The notes under the pieces are model-generated. The model did not search any database, was not told the origin of the DNA, and saw nothing but the letters and a program-made list of their open reading frames with translations. Of a stretch of DNA of 64,000 nt, positions 1-13,222 are shown one piece after another; the first letter of the stretch is position 1; each line of letters opens with the position of its first letter. Origin of the DNA: Rallus limicola (taxonomy: Eukaryota; Chordata; Aves; Gruiformes; Rallidae). The DNA is taken from the NCBI GenBank assembly GCA_022605955.1, contig JAKCOZ010000012.1, positions 25,728,015 through 25,792,014 of the forward strand. The letters are read 5' to 3'. Both the position numbers and the translations under genes were made by a program.

Positions 1-3000
1 TGGTTTGCTTTATAATCCTTTTTTTTTTGAAAGGTGATTGCCATTCAATTTATACTCCTGTATAATCTCTTTAGAACATCTCACAGCAGGTTTCTATTAT
101 GAGTTGAGTTCATTACATCAACATAATGTCATTTCTTCCTGGACTTTTCATTTGGCTGTTAGCTGACATGCTACTAACAGCTATTTTGGGTTCTGATAAC
201 TGCAGCCTGAAAGAAACACCATCCTGGATTCAGGTACAAAAAGGCATTCATAAATCCTCTTGACTAAAATTAATACAGGATTTGGAAGCCTCCAGGCCAG
301 ACCATGAAATACCATGGGAGACACCTCTCATTTCCCTAATTTTACAGATATTTCTTTTCTGGTTAGCCCTGTGCCTCAGTGTTGTCCCAGAGGCTGTTGG
401 CTGTTGAGCAACTCCCATTAAAGAGAAGCAATGAAAGACAAGGGGGGGTCAAAGATACTGTGAGGAATGCCATCCTCTGTGAAATCAAGTCCCTTCCTTG
501 GCGTTAGGTCCTGCATTTAGCTATTCAAACCTGGTCACCCATGCTTCTAAGAGCCTTCCCATTTAACACAAAGAAAATAGAGTTCTAAAACATTGCAGGA
601 GATCTTGGTTAAATAACTTGTGAGGGGATTTTTTACTGTTTTTCCTCCCTCTCTGAGTCTTGCTCTATTACAGCATGCTTTTTAATTTTACTGTTTATTT
701 TCCTTCCCTTATAGTAAACACCTGGCATATGTCTTATTGATCAACACTTCTGTTCAGCCTCACACAGACGTTTTTTGCTCTGCAGTTAATGTCTCATTTA
801 CTGAGGTCCCAGGTTTCAAACCATCACCAAATACTTAACTAGTATAAAAAAAAAATATATATAACTTATAAATTTACCCTTACAAACACAGGACACGTTG
901 AGTCTGTTGCACAATACATGACCTGAGCTCTTGGTTACAGCTTGCAAAGGTCTTGTGGTTGCTGTTACTTACACACAAAGTGGGCGGAAGATGCTCTCCT
1001 CCAGACCCAGAAGCAAACAGCAGTTGTTGATAACTTTTTGACTCAGCCTGAATTGGAAGTGGTGTTTTATTCTCCCCTCAGCTGCCCTTTTTTCAGATCC
1101 TTCTTTTTTTCATTGTTATGCAGGGAAGTCAAACTCCTGTGCTGTGAAATTGCAAACTGTTTCCATGGAGATGATTAATATGTTCATAAATCCACAATAA
1201 TTCATTCACTGCAGGACCACAGAGGATGAAACACTGGTTGTGAAAAGAAGAAAATGCCTTTAAAACCATACTTTTTTCCCCTTTTAAAAATAATTCAAAG
1301 AAAGAAAGGCAAATGAACAAGTATTTTATGTTATTGTGTCTCCTGTGTGGTGTTCAAGTATTATCCCAACAGGTGTCCTAAGATGCTTTTGGTTAGGAGA
1401 CTTAGAAAATGATAAAGAACACCTAGTCATCAAACTTTTCAATATCTAAAAGGTGAAACAAGTTTTTTCAATGATAATTAAGGCATGTAGATGGTGTATT
1501 ATTATTATTTATATAGTTCCTTCATGTGATAGGCACTTGGAGGCAAGTAGTATACAGTGATCACTGCTAAAGGTCAGCATTGTGTCTTAAATAACAGCAC
1601 AGGTATGACAAGAATCATCCACTATATTATAAAACTGCAATATCTCAGAGGGTAACATGTGGCAATTCTTGGCAAATGCTGACTTTTGATGGACACCAGT
1701 GCAGACAATCACATCCTTAGCCAATATTGAGCCTTTCCAAAGAGTTTAATGGAAACTGGAGCAGCTGTCAATCATTTTGAAATGTTCCATTTTTAAACTG
1801 AATCATAGTTTTACTTAAGACTCAAACACAAATATATATAGCAAATGAAATTTATTGAATTTTCACTGTATTTGACCAAAAACTAATAAAAAAATGGTTT
1901 TTAAAAATCTAATGGTTGCATTAGCATGGTCATTAAAGAGGAGGGAAAAGTGCTCTATAAAACTTCCAAGAGCTTTCACACCAACTATATGTTTTTACTG
2001 CATCTCCCATTACAGAATATTTTTTTCTACCAAAGTTGTGTTTATAAAATCCAGCTAACCATCCTGGGATGTGATAGACAAGCAGAGCTTCTCTACTTTC
2101 TTAATATAGCCCTCCTAGTTAACATCACTGCTGGACAGACTCACTTCATAGCAAACAAGGGGAGATGAAGGGTTAGAACTCAAAGATGAAAATACTCATT
2201 CTGCTCTAGACTTTCCAAAGAGGCAGAAGCATTTAATTTTAATTAGCTAAATTAAAAGGAACTTGAAATTCAAAGTTTTGCTGTGCAGTTTGGTCACCCC
2301 GAGTCATGGTGAGTGGTTAACCTGGCTTTACCCTAGTTAATCGCAGTGGTTTGAAGCGCTGTGACAAAGATGGGACAAAAATGGCAGAAAATTGAGACAC
2401 TGGGGCATATTTTATTTTCTGGATGGCAAACAGTTTCACAGCACGACCTCACAAATGTCCATTTTCCTCTCTGGGTCTGCAAAATCAAGTTGTGGTGCCT
2501 CCTCGTGGAGACGCTCCATTTAGCCAGCATAAGGAAAATCCCATTCCATGTCAGAAGAGAAAGCCAGAACCAACATCTCAGAGTTTCTGGGTCCAGCTGC
2601 TAAATCCTTCCACTTTCTGCAGGTCTGGTCCTCAGTTTACAATCCAGGGCCCATAGAGAAGAGAAGAGCTATGAGCAATGTGGTAAGTGTTCTGTCGATG
2701 TGTTTTGCAAATGGTAATATACAGTCCTGGATGTCTAAGGAGGGGTTGACAAAGCCTACACAAAGTCTGCCACTCAACTTCTACAGGAGAAACTTCAACA
2801 AATGTTTTCACATCATACTGACAGTACCACATGCAGCTGTAGCCACATGTGATTTCACTCCTATTTGATCAAATAGGGATTTTTTTTACAGAGGTAAAAG
2901 AGTCTACTCTAATAGCACTTAAATATTTTGCTAGTGTCTGGTCAATGTAATCAGGCTGAAATCTATTTTTGTTTGAAACTTTCATCTGTTTCTTTCAAAG

Positions 3001-4765
3001 AGCTGATTTCATGAGACATGAAGGTAGCAGAGAGAGTTTGTGCTTGGCAAACTTCCTCCTAGCCCTGAAAACAGATTTTCTATTTCCAGATCTGGTTTAA
3101 TGTTCCTCTATAGCACTCGTAGCACTGACATAGCTGCCTGTTAACATGGACTGCAGAGATTCAGGGAATAGCTGCTGAAAAGAGGAATAAATTCAGTCCC
3201 ATGCCTCAAAGTCAGAGAGGGTAACAGATGCACTGGCTCCAGCACTCATCCTGCTGCAGTGGACCAGGGCCAGGGAGACTCCTGCTCTGCCCATGTGTGT
3301 TCAACCATGAGGTTTGGACCAGTCCCCAAAGCGTGACTGCTGCTCCTGGCTAGCTGATGAAAGGAAAATCCAACCCCCGGGCACCAGATGCTGCTAAACG
3401 CTGCATGGTAACCCATCTGCAGAGCACAGCGAGCTGGCTGGGCCTCTTCTCTTGCTTTGAGAGCAAGGAGCAACCTGGAAACAAGAGTTTACAAAACACA
3501 GACCAAAGGGGCCTGCACCTGTGCCTCGCTGATGTATGAGCATCCCATATCTGCCATGCATACAGGCAAACGGGCCTTCTGGATGCTCAGGATTTGGAAA
3601 GAAGGTCCAATGGAGACAATTTAGGAAATGATATAAATTTCTCTTTTTCTCATGCTTTGAATGTCTCCCCACCAAGAACTTTACCCTTAGTGAAGCCTGT
3701 CAAATTTCTTAGTTTAGTTCACCCTACAGCTAAGAGACAGGAGGGAATCCACCCTTCATCCTTGGGTCCCATTCCTAAAAAGATTTCATTTGGGTGTGAC
3801 CCTGGGTAATGAGGATAAGCTCATTACTCACCACTTACCAGGAAACATTAAAGCTGTGCAGAACCTTTCAATACCCAGCTTGCCAATGACTCCTGAGCCC
3901 CAGGCCACGCTGCTTTGAGGGATGCAGCTCAGCCTACAGCACACGGGCACCCTGAGCTTCAATGCAAGTGGAAACCCAGTTCTTGGCCATGCTCAGCTCC
4001 TGTGGGGCCAAGGACCAGGTAACTACCTCAACTAGTCAACAGCACTGAATTAATAGAAATAAGCCCTACTTCTGCTAGTAATTCTTTTTGGGTTTGGGCC
4101 TGGGTTATCTAATGGCAGGAGGAAAAAATTCACAGCTTCTGAGCTGCTAAAGTAGAGCAGGCTTTCAAAAGCCTGGTCCTAAGCTAGATCACTTCAAATT
4201 ACAGCTCTGTGTTTTCCTTAGTGAGCTGGGAATCCAGCTCACTCATTTAGTAACTTAGTATCTTTGTTTTGTCTTTGAACTCTCTCAGCACCCAGTGACT
4301 TCTGGTGAACATTCTTTTTACTGGTCAGGTTTTCTAAGATCCCATGGTGCTGCTTAAGCCTGACTTCTATTGCTAATTATTCTTTTTAGTTGTGTTGGGT
4401 TTTTTTTTCCCTGCCTGTATTAAAGACCAGCATGAACAAACTCAGCTTTAATGGGATGTAAAATTTGGCTTTACTGAATAAAGACAAGGATGCTATTCAA
4501 TCCTTCCAGAAAAAAAAAAGGGAATCTGGTTCAGCACTTTGCCATTAGCTTGTAAGAAAACAAGATTTAGTTTAAAAGCCCCAAAACAGATTAATTTCTG
4601 CTGCAACTACATATTATTCATTGAATGATCAATCATCAAAACAGTTTACTATCGTTACTTTCCTAACCTGTTCCTAGCCTTCATTCAGAGTCCATCAACT
4701 TCAATGAGGTGGTTGAAATTTTTGGGATGGGACAATTTTCCACATTCTACAAAATGTATCAGCTA
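1..4765. other. Non-coding block with no supportable gene
   Basis: AT-rich sequence with no recognisable exon, RNA gene or mobile element. It holds short homopolymer runs (T near 21, A near 847 and 4511), a small TTA microsatellite near 1499 and a perfect palindrome at 2860-2877. The reading frames here are all about 115 codons or less, overlap on both strands and resemble no protein family I know. It could be intergenic or intronic. Confidence 0.6.
2860..2877. repeat. Perfect 18-bp palindrome
   Basis: The sequence CCTATTTGATCAAATAGG equals its own reverse complement, with a TGATCA core. Symmetry stops at the next base on each side. It could form a small cruciform or bind a symmetric dimer, but an isolated palindrome of this length can also arise by chance in AT-rich DNA. 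Confidence 0.9.
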
Positions 4766-4945
4766 CAGAATCCCAGATATGTCTGGCTTGGAAAGGACCC
4801 CAAGGATCACAGATCTCCAACCCCCTGCCACAGGCAGAGACACCAACCTCCAGGCCTGGAGCTACACAAGGTTGCCCAGGGCCCCAGCCAACCTGGCCTT
4901 CAACACCTCCAGGAACGGGGCACCCACCACCTCTCTGGGCAACCA
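4766..4945 (-). mobile_element. CR1 LINE 3' fragment (type A)
   Basis: On the minus strand this is the last ~180 bp of a CR1 retrotransposon. Read on the plus strand it begins with a 'cagaatccca' end, then the 'ggaaaggaccccaagg' block, then the 'ccaacctccaggcctggag' stretch. It is closely similar to the copies at 8048 and 32757, so I group these as type A. It is 5'-truncated and carries only the end of the ORF2 tail and the 3' UTR. It is not functional. Confidence 0.93.
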
Positions 4946-7900
4946 GAATATTTATATATAACAGGATATCCCTCCTTTGGAAAGAGCCAGTAAATATCAT
5001 TATAACCAGAGGGTCCTCTGCTCTCCACATCCCAAGGAAAGCCCACAAGAAAGGTCTGTCTTGGCTTCAGAGGACTGTACAGGAAATTCTTCTCATGCCC
5101 TTAGCTGTGAGGCTGAAAGTGCAAGACAGACTCCAGCTCAGAGCTCAGAGGAAACTTCATTCAATAGTTTCAGACCAGATGTATAAAATCCTAACTTCCC
5201 CCAAAGCTGCACGTGAGCTGAGGGAAACAGAAAATGCCACTTCCAACCCATAGGGGTTATGGCCCCAGAGCCAGTCACAGCAGCCCCCTGCCCAAAAGTG
5301 TTTCTAGATAGAAAAACCCAGATGGTCCTTTCTGAAGGACTCTTCACATGTGGTTTGCACCACCCACATAAGGATGAATTTTCTGCTTAAGTTTCACAGC
5401 AAATCTTCATAAAACCCATGAGGAAAAAAAAAAAGAGCAAGTCTTAAAGTACTTAAATAAATCAATAAATCTAATTCAAAGTCATTTTCCACCTCCTTTC
5501 TAGTCCTGTTTCATTTAGGTAGATGGCATCTGTGAGCATCCTGCAAAGTAAAGTACTCTCAGCAATGTACAAAATGAAATTCATACTTTTCTATCAAGCA
5601 TGCTAGGTATTTTGTGAGCTGTGGAGAATCTGTTATCAAGAGAGAGAATTTTAGGTCTAATTACCTCCACCAAGAAGAAAACAGGGCCCTAGAGGTATGA
5701 ACCAAAGCGGACAGCAAATACATTTATTATAACGTATTATCCAATAATATCACCAGCACGATGATGTTTGGTGCTGTGATGACATAATATAATGTCAAGG
5801 AGATGCCTGAATGCCTAGAAAAAGGCAGCTCTTCTCAAACTACACAGCAGCTTTTAAAACATATTTACTGACAGGGAAAACCTGTGTATGAAACGTGGAG
5901 GTCGTAGTCTGCTGCTTCTTACACATTTTATTTATAGACTCGCCAGTTTGCCAGTTAACCACCCAATCTGTCTTGGAAATGCAGACAGTTTAATAAAACT
6001 GCTGGTCTCTCATAGTTCATTTTACCCACTAAAAATCCCTTGAATTGCACAGAGGTCCCTTCAGCACACAAAATTGGACACGTCGTGATTTATGATGACA
6101 GTGACTACATCCCGCTCACCTAAGATGGGCAGAGAAAATAATTGCTATTTATTTTTATGATTTAACTAAATTTTTTTCACCCCTCCTAAGCACTACTGCT
6201 TAATAGGTCATTTTAGTAACGGAAAGACTTACGATCTCCTGTCCAAGGACTGATATTGAAGTGTGCTTAACGCTCCCAAACTCCAGAGAGACCAAAGGGA
6301 ATTAAGGGTCTCTCTCAATCCTAGATCCAGGGCCTGGGTCTGATGCAATTATCCTTTCTGATGGCTTTTAAAAGACTAAATGAAGCTGCAAAAAAAAAAG
6401 AAAAAAATTAAAAATTATGATCTTTTCAATCAATGTTTCTCAAGTTTTAATGCAGTTGTGCATACCATCCCTTCAGTACTGATCAGGAAGGGAATGAAGA
6501 TGCTATTTAAGCGCAGTAGCACTTACTATACCTCTAGGAGACACAGAGGTCCCACAGCCACTGCAGTGGATTAAATTAAATCAAAGGAAAAGACTGACAC
6601 TCAAAATGTAAAATAAATTCATTTTGCTGCTAGAAGCAATGAGAGAACCGTGATTCCTGGAGTCCATTTCTGGTTTGTGCTACCTCCCCCCAAAACTGTA
6701 TCATCCAATCCTAGACGTGGGTACTTTTTTCCCCCTCTAAAAACTCCCAGCAACTGTGCAAGAGATGGATGAGCTGCCTGTATCAAGTTTGACCTGTAAA
6801 AATCACACTTTTGATTTTATTTTTCTCTACAGATCTTTACAGAAGAGTTGGGTTGGCACAAAAAAAACAACAGTTGGATCAGAAAGCCCAAACAGCATAT
6901 GGGGGGCTGAACTGGGTCTCAGAAATGACCCCAGGCCAGCCCAGAAAAAAAATAAATATGGCTAGTTATGCACTACATGAAATGGCTACAGAGAAAAGCC
7001 ATTTGCAGGAATCTTCTGGATGTGATTTATTATTATTTTGAAGGTTTTATTCAAGTTGGCAAAGCCATCCTTTGTAGAAAATTATATATTGGATTCCTCA
7101 TCAGAATAAATTATACAATGTTCTGTGCCTGGGATTCCTAAAATAATCCTAAATATTGATAATGAATGTCAATATCTGAGAATATGAGAAGACTTCGAGT
7201 TGAGTTTGAGAGTTTTGGCATTTGAACTTAAGTCCTTATCACATAGCATGTTTGTTTTTACTATTATGCCTCACAAGCATCCAATTTTCAGTCATAGTTT
7301 TAATAATGGGAATGAAAGCAACAGAGATGAGGTAAGAGTTCAATTTCATCTGAAAGTCTAAGACCATGCAAATCCAGAAACATGGGTATAAATCTGGTTT
7401 TATAAGAAAATCTAAAGCATATAACATATGCAAATAAAATGAAGTATAAATCTGGGACAATATTCATTCTTGGGTAAAAGTGAGCTTAGGATAGTGAGAC
7501 TATTTTAATTACCACTAGTAAAAATGTTGTAATAGAAGAGGAGATCACAAGAAAAAAGTTGATTCTTTCAACACCAAAGTAATAACAAAAAATTAACAAT
7601 TTAATTCAATTAGTACTATCCATGACATTTATACTAAGTTAAAAATTCTTATCACCAGATTATATGGCTTGTTTGCACCATCCTTACTTCATTAGTGCTA
7701 ATTGGAAATAATTATGACTGATATGTGAAATATTTAATTGAAAGACATATCTGCTTCTATTGCCATGTGTCTGGACTGGCGGGTACAGCACTATCAGACC
7801 TACACTGCTATCTCTGGACCTTCTGAAAGGCTTAGCAACATCCTGTGTCTTTTCTCATTAGGAGCCAGAGTCTTATCAATCAGGAAGAAATCTAAATCTT

Positions 7901-8047
7901 ATCCTTTAACTTCCCCTCAAGACATCAGTACTCTAAGAAAAGGACAGATGTGTTTTTACCCTGGTTCCTAGGGAACTGAGATGCAGAGAGTTGCTCAGAC
8001 ATCCCTCTCCCCCTCCAGCAGTCTCCTCCTCTTCCATTTGCAAACAT
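4946..8047. other. Non-coding block with no supportable gene
   Basis: Mostly AT-rich DNA with A-runs near 5425 and 6389 and an octamer word ATGCAAAT at 7428-7435. No exon, RNA gene or recognisable transposon was found. The part from about 7030 to 7740 is especially AT-rich and could be single-copy intronic sequence. Confidence 0.55.
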
Positions 8048-8383
8048 AAAATCACAGCCTGGTCTGGGTTGGAAGGGACCCCAAGGGTCACAGAGCTCCA
8101 ACCCCCTGCCACAGGCAGGGACACCAACCTCCAGGCCTGGAGCTACACAAGGTTGCCCAGGGCCCCAGCCAACCTGGCCTTGAACACCCCCAGGGATGGG
8201 GCACCCACCCCCTCTCTGGGCAGCCCCTGCCAGCCCCTCACCACTCTCTCTGCAAAGAACTTCCCCCTAAGATCTCATCTAACCCTTCCTTCCTTTAGAT
8301 TTAAATCCATTCCCCCTTGTCCTGCCACTGTCTACCCTTTTAACAAGCTGATTCCCCTCCTCTGGGTGCTGGAAGGCTGCAAT
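8048..8383 (-). mobile_element. CR1 LINE 3' fragment (type A)
   Basis: Minus-strand CR1 copy of about 336 bp. It matches the plus-strand copy at 32757 through the 3' block, the 'accaacctccaggcctggag' stretch, 'gcagcccctgccagcccctc' and the 'aagctgattcccctcctctg' region. Similarity stops just after 'ggaaggctgcaat', where the other copy continues into the upstream ORF2 coding region. That point is the 5' truncation. Several substitutions and small gaps mark it as a dead copy. Confidence 0.94.
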
Positions 8384-11300
8384 CTTCAACCCAGTTCAAC
8401 CAAATGTGATGGAACAGAAGGCACCACTGCTTTTCTCCAGGTCTCATGAAACATTGTGTTTGGGTTGAAGAAAGGGACGTACACCAGTGTCCTCCCTCCT
8501 GAAGGCTCTTCAGCTTGGGCTGAGTTCTCCTGTGCTCCCTTGAGCACAGCTCACACCCAGGGACAGCGATCACAGGCAGAAGGCTCTTGCCCACACTGCC
8601 TTAGCAAGGTGGATTACTGGTTTTACTTTGCCAGATACTAGTATTTAAAAGACAGATCAGATATTTGCCTGATTGCACAGCACAAGGGAGCCAGCGTGAC
8701 CAAGGAGAGGGGCATTTTGGAAGTCTCCTCATTCAAGAGGGGGTCTCCTAGAGCTGCAGGGCTGAGAGGGGTGGCCCAGCAGCTAATGCCTGCAGACTTC
8801 TGAATCACAAAACATTCAAGATTCATAACAGCCTCACCCAGAATCGCAGGAGAGAAAGTGGAAACAGCCATTCAAAAGTCAGGCTCTACTATTTTACAGC
8901 TCTCTCTTCACCTCAGCACTGTGAGGTACTGACAGAAACAGTGAAAAACAGGTTCTGCTCCATTAACTCCCCAATCACTGCTGTACTTTGCTGGCTACCA
9001 GCAACATCTGCTGAAAATGGTGGTATGGCTGCCAAGGGTAAGGAGAGCAGTATGATACAGGCGCTGCCCTGAGCCCCTGGGCATGGGAGGCCTTTGCTGC
9101 ACGGTGCTGGTGTGCTGACATCGCCACTGATTTGCACCCACATACCTTCACAAGCTTCATGAATTACATTGTGCTCATTGGAAGGGCTCATTGTAGGCAA
9201 GAGGCTGCTCTTTTCCTTACTAATGTCCTGCTAAGATGTATTATTTTATATTAATGCAACCTGGTGATTGCCATATCCACTCTCCTGTCTGCCCTGTAGC
9301 CACCAGCGTTGGTTACCCTGGGTGTTTTGAGAGCTGCACTCAGAGACAGATCCTTGTCATTGTGTTACAGCACCCACAACTTCACATAAAACTCTTTCTT
9401 TCCATCAAAGCCATACAGCTATACCACATAGCCTGGTCACCAGACACTACACCAGGCTTCAACATCCATCTTAGCCTCAAAATTAATAGTCTGCATTATC
9501 AACTGCAGCATGACCAAACGCAGGCCTTTACAGGCTGGTAAGGGTGAACTGCCTTTTATAATCTCATAAACTGGGAGGCTGAAATTATCACTGCAGTTGT
9601 CAGGAGTTTTATATAGATTAAATCTCTTCTATGTTAGACTGATAGCAAAGCTGAGTGTTTGTTTATGAGAAAAGAGCAGCCATAAAGAGAGAATTAGAGT
9701 CCTTCGCTCTCCCCAAACCTTGTTTGAGAACTCTTCCTGTCAGTTTTACAACAAAAACAAACTAAAAACCAACCCCAAACAAACAGAAAGATGTCCAAAA
9801 TGAAGTATCTTCCTGATGTTGTCCTTTAGCAAGTAGTGTGCTGTAGGGACCAACATCTTTTGCAGAATAAAACAGTGTCAACTGGGATTTGGAACAAATC
9901 TCCATGAAATAAATGCACATACATTAATGGTGCGGTCCTGACAATGAATCTTTCCACTTTGGTTAAAAGATGAGACAGTGCCTTGGGTATTTCTTTAAGC
10001 TGACACATCTTTAAACAAGTAGCTCATAGGTAACTAAGTTTTAGGGTAGAGAATACCTTTGGGATCACAGAACCCATAAGAATTAGGTTGCTGGGGAGGA
10101 AAACCTGGGAATAGCTTTGTGGTTGTCATAGTCAAGAAACAAGCCAACCACGGGTGCTGAAAGATTTGTTGGCCAACCTGTAGCTTCAATCCAGCACACT
10201 TAACACAGGGAATTATCTTCATTCACATGACTACTTGGATAAGAATCATGAATTAGCCTTGTGCCTCTGTGCAGATACATACATTAAAAATCAGGACAAA
10301 TCTGGCATTCAGCAGGAGACAAGGAAAAACGCTCCTGTTTGAATTCTCCATCATATGGTAGAGATCAATAAAGGGCTTTGCAACTAACATGACGTACTTG
10401 AAGCACATGAAATCCCCTCCCCAAACTCACAGGGTATTTTTTTTTTATGGAAAAAATGCACTTAGGTGGGGTTTTTTGTTGAAGGACTAGGGAAAAGTCA
10501 AGTAGCCCATATACGTATCCCTCAGACTTGATTTAATGGCAAATATTCCCAGCAGATGCTGAACGCAGCTTTTCCCAGGGACAATGAGAGACAACTGATG
10601 AAAGCAAAGCTTTAAAGATGAGAAAAACAAGCCTCCAAAACCCTGTTCTTCACATACTTACCCTATAACATAACTTCTTGAAATCAAAGAAACAGCAACT
10701 TTTTTTTTTTGACAGAATTGACACGTCATCTGTAATTTCATGCAGGGGGAGAGAAAAAGAAGAAAAAGTCACTTATCCCAGTAAGTTCACATTTGGATTA
10801 CTTTTCCTTCATGTTAACTTTCAAACAAGCCTTCCTCCTGCATCTAGCCAAAGCCTTTACTCTGACATTGCCTTGAGATGCTCTGGCTGTTAGCAATAAT
10901 AAGGACAAGTGAGAAATTATTGAAAGAGATTTATTGAAAGTGACTGAATGCTCCAGGGTACCGTGGTAGGAGGTTCGATCCTCAGAACAATTTTATACAG
11001 CATATTGAGGCTGTTTAGACTTTCAACTTAAAAATTTTAAAGTTTCTCCTGATTCAGAGCTACTTTGACACAGCTTCAAAGCAGAACCATCTCAAAAGCA
11101 GCGTTGAAGGAAAAATGGAAGCGTTTTACAATGACAGCTCTAATATCCAGACTGAACCTAAAAGTTATCAAATAAATTAATAGTCATCTAGCAATTCTGG
11201 GAGTGAACCTTCTAATGTATAAGTGGCCTTAGGATTTTAGCCTACTTTTTTAGTACAAGGTATTTGCAGAAGAATTTAGAAGTAGTTCACTTCTGCTACT

Positions 11301-11388
11301 GGTTTGTGTGTTGCTCGACCGTAGTTGAATCTACTGTCAACTATGATGTTACATGCTAAAATAAAATATTCAAAAGAATGTTTTAAAA

Positions 11389-11417
11389 TAGATATATATA
11401 TTAAAATATATATTCTA
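11389..11417. repeat. AT-alternating low-complexity patch
   Basis: Two blocks of alternating A and T ('gatatatatatt' and 'aaatatatattc') are separated by a short A-rich spacer. It is an imperfect inverted repeat and an easily melted segment. No other function is suggested. Confidence 0.6.
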
Positions 11418-12420
11418 TAGATTAAAATATGATCATCCAGCTTATTTTATTTTACCCAAAGGCGATGTGTCTGTGACTAAACAGTATCTGCATTCACTAA
11501 GATGTACTTATTTTGATTTAGTTTGTTGTGGGCTTTTTTAATGTTTGCTTTACATTTCCTTCTGAAGGTTCTAGAATAGCACTGGAAGCAGGAAGATAAA
11601 CTGCTAATAATGCTATGAGATAAAGCAAGAGGATGAGATTTATTAGGATCAACTGGATGACAGGCTACAGCGTAAAGAGAAAATCCTGGGACGACCTGGT
11701 GGTCCTGGCTCCTGTGGGCATCTTTAATCTAGATGTTCAGATGACATGCTAGCTCCAAGGGGAAAGGTGGAAAATGATGGAGAGGGGAAAGAGAGTTCCT
11801 TCATTCAAAGAAAAAAAAAATAAAAATCTGTGTGCCTTATAGAAAATATTTATTTTCTTCCAGAAATGTGGAATAGAAGTTGCCTTTTAGCACTATTTAC
11901 ACAAAAAATGTAGTGGTTTGAAATGTTATAAATTAAATTTAATAATAAGTAGATGGAATTTGACTGTAAAAAGCAAAAAATAAAGGTGACAGCAGAAAAA
12001 AAGCAGTAGAAAATTTTAATATTTCATAATTTTTTTAGATTTGTTTTTAGGTCAGATGAAACGTGTGTTCATATTGTCAGCTTTTCCATTTCAGGGAGGG
12101 TGCTAGGAAGAGAAAAAAGTAATTTAAGAACAAAACTATCCCAACATCCCTTTCAACAATGACAAACAGGATTTTTAATTTTTTTTTGTCTCCTGCAAAA
12201 CAATATTTCACTTCAATCAACATATTATTCTTGATGTTTGCCAGCTGATCAGCAAAATATTTCATTTTTCCATCAATAAACCAGATTCTGGCCCATCTCA
12301 AACAAGCTGCCTGTAATGAAAAATTGGGTTTATTTTGATTTGATTCTATTTGGCTTTTTCCTATTTTCAAAGGCTATTTCTTTTTTGTTATCTCTCTCAC
12401 AAAAGCAAAATTTTAAAGCA

Positions 12421-12487
12421 AAGCTGCTTTTCTCTCTCTTTTTCTTTGTTCTTTTTATTTCCTTCTCTTCCCCCCCCCCCCCCCCCT
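12421..12487. repeat. Polypyrimidine tract ending in a 17-C run
   Basis: The plus strand is almost pure C and T from about 12429 and ends with 17 consecutive C at 12470-12486, followed by 'tcag'. The minus strand therefore has 17 consecutive G. Such runs are length-unstable and could form a G-quadruplex on the minus strand. It resembles a splice acceptor superficially, but no exon follows. Confidence 0.85.
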
Positions 12488-12852
12488 CAGTTATGGCTCT
12501 TACTCTAGCTGGCTTGTTTCAATCTAGTTAATTTGGGCTTGTCTCTAGTTTTTCTGGAGTTTCATCCTCCCAGTGATACACAACACTTCTTTTGGCTCAT
12601 CATTCCTTCAGCTTTTCAACTGTTTCCTCAACCCATTTAAAACCTGCCTACTAAAGGATGTAAGGAAAAGTTAATGTATATCTCTTTATAACTTCCATGG
12701 GATTCTGTGGACTTTAAGCAAGGAAAAAAGTGATCTCTGTGCATTAAAATAAAGATGAAAAAAAAAAAATCAGCCATCCCTCATACGAGCCAGGGGGGCT
12801 CAGCAGAGGTGAAGCCTGATGGTCGCTGGGCAGGACACGCTCTTAGAGATGA

Positions 12853-13222
12853 TCACAGAACCACAGAGCATTAGGAGTTGAAAGGGACCTCAAAAGCTCA
12901 GCTAGTCCAACCCCCCTGCCAGAGCAGGATCACCCAGAGTAAATCACACAGGAACACATCCAGTTGGGTTTTGAATATCTCCAGATAAGGAGACTCCCCA
13001 AATAGTCTAGGCAGCCTGTCCCAGGGCTCTGTCACCCTCACAGAGAAAAAGTTCCTCCTTATATTCCCATGGAGCTTCCTCTGCTCCAGCTGCACCCGCT
13101 GCCCCTTGTCCTATTGCTGCCATCACTGAGAAGAGCCTGGCTCCATCCTCCTGACTCTCACCCTTTAGATATTTATAGACATTAATAATGCTGCTGCCTT
13201 GCTACACCTCTCCAGAAAAAGC
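12853..13222 (-). mobile_element. CR1 LINE 3' fragment (type C)
   Basis: Minus-strand CR1 copy. From the plus strand one reads 'cacagaaccacagagcat', then the 'gagttgaaagggacctcaaa' block, 'ctgccagagcaggatcaccc', and further 'cagcctgtcccagggctctg'. Translation of the minus strand gives a peptide containing [20 protein letters not shown], the typical end of the CR1 ORF2 protein, now interrupted. It shares its variant with the copy at 22695 (an 'agagcaggatcaccc' form), which I call type C. The upstream boundary near 13222 is approximate. Confidence 0.92.

Larger units (their letters stand above)
8384..12852. other. Non-coding block with no supportable gene
   Basis: No exon or transposon is recognisable. 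It contains a moderately GC-richer part (about 8450-9150) with CAG/CTG-rich words, an AT-alternating patch near 11389-11417, a polypyrimidine tract ending in 17 C at 12421-12486 and an A-run near 12759. A single tRNA B-box-like word occurs at 10972-10981, but nothing around it folds as a tRNA. Confidence 0.55.

Noticed and set aside
10960..10990. tRNA-like B box (GGTTCGATCC)
   Set aside because: The flanking bases give only a 4-bp stem with a 6-base loop. No A box, anticodon arm or acceptor stem is found at the required distances.
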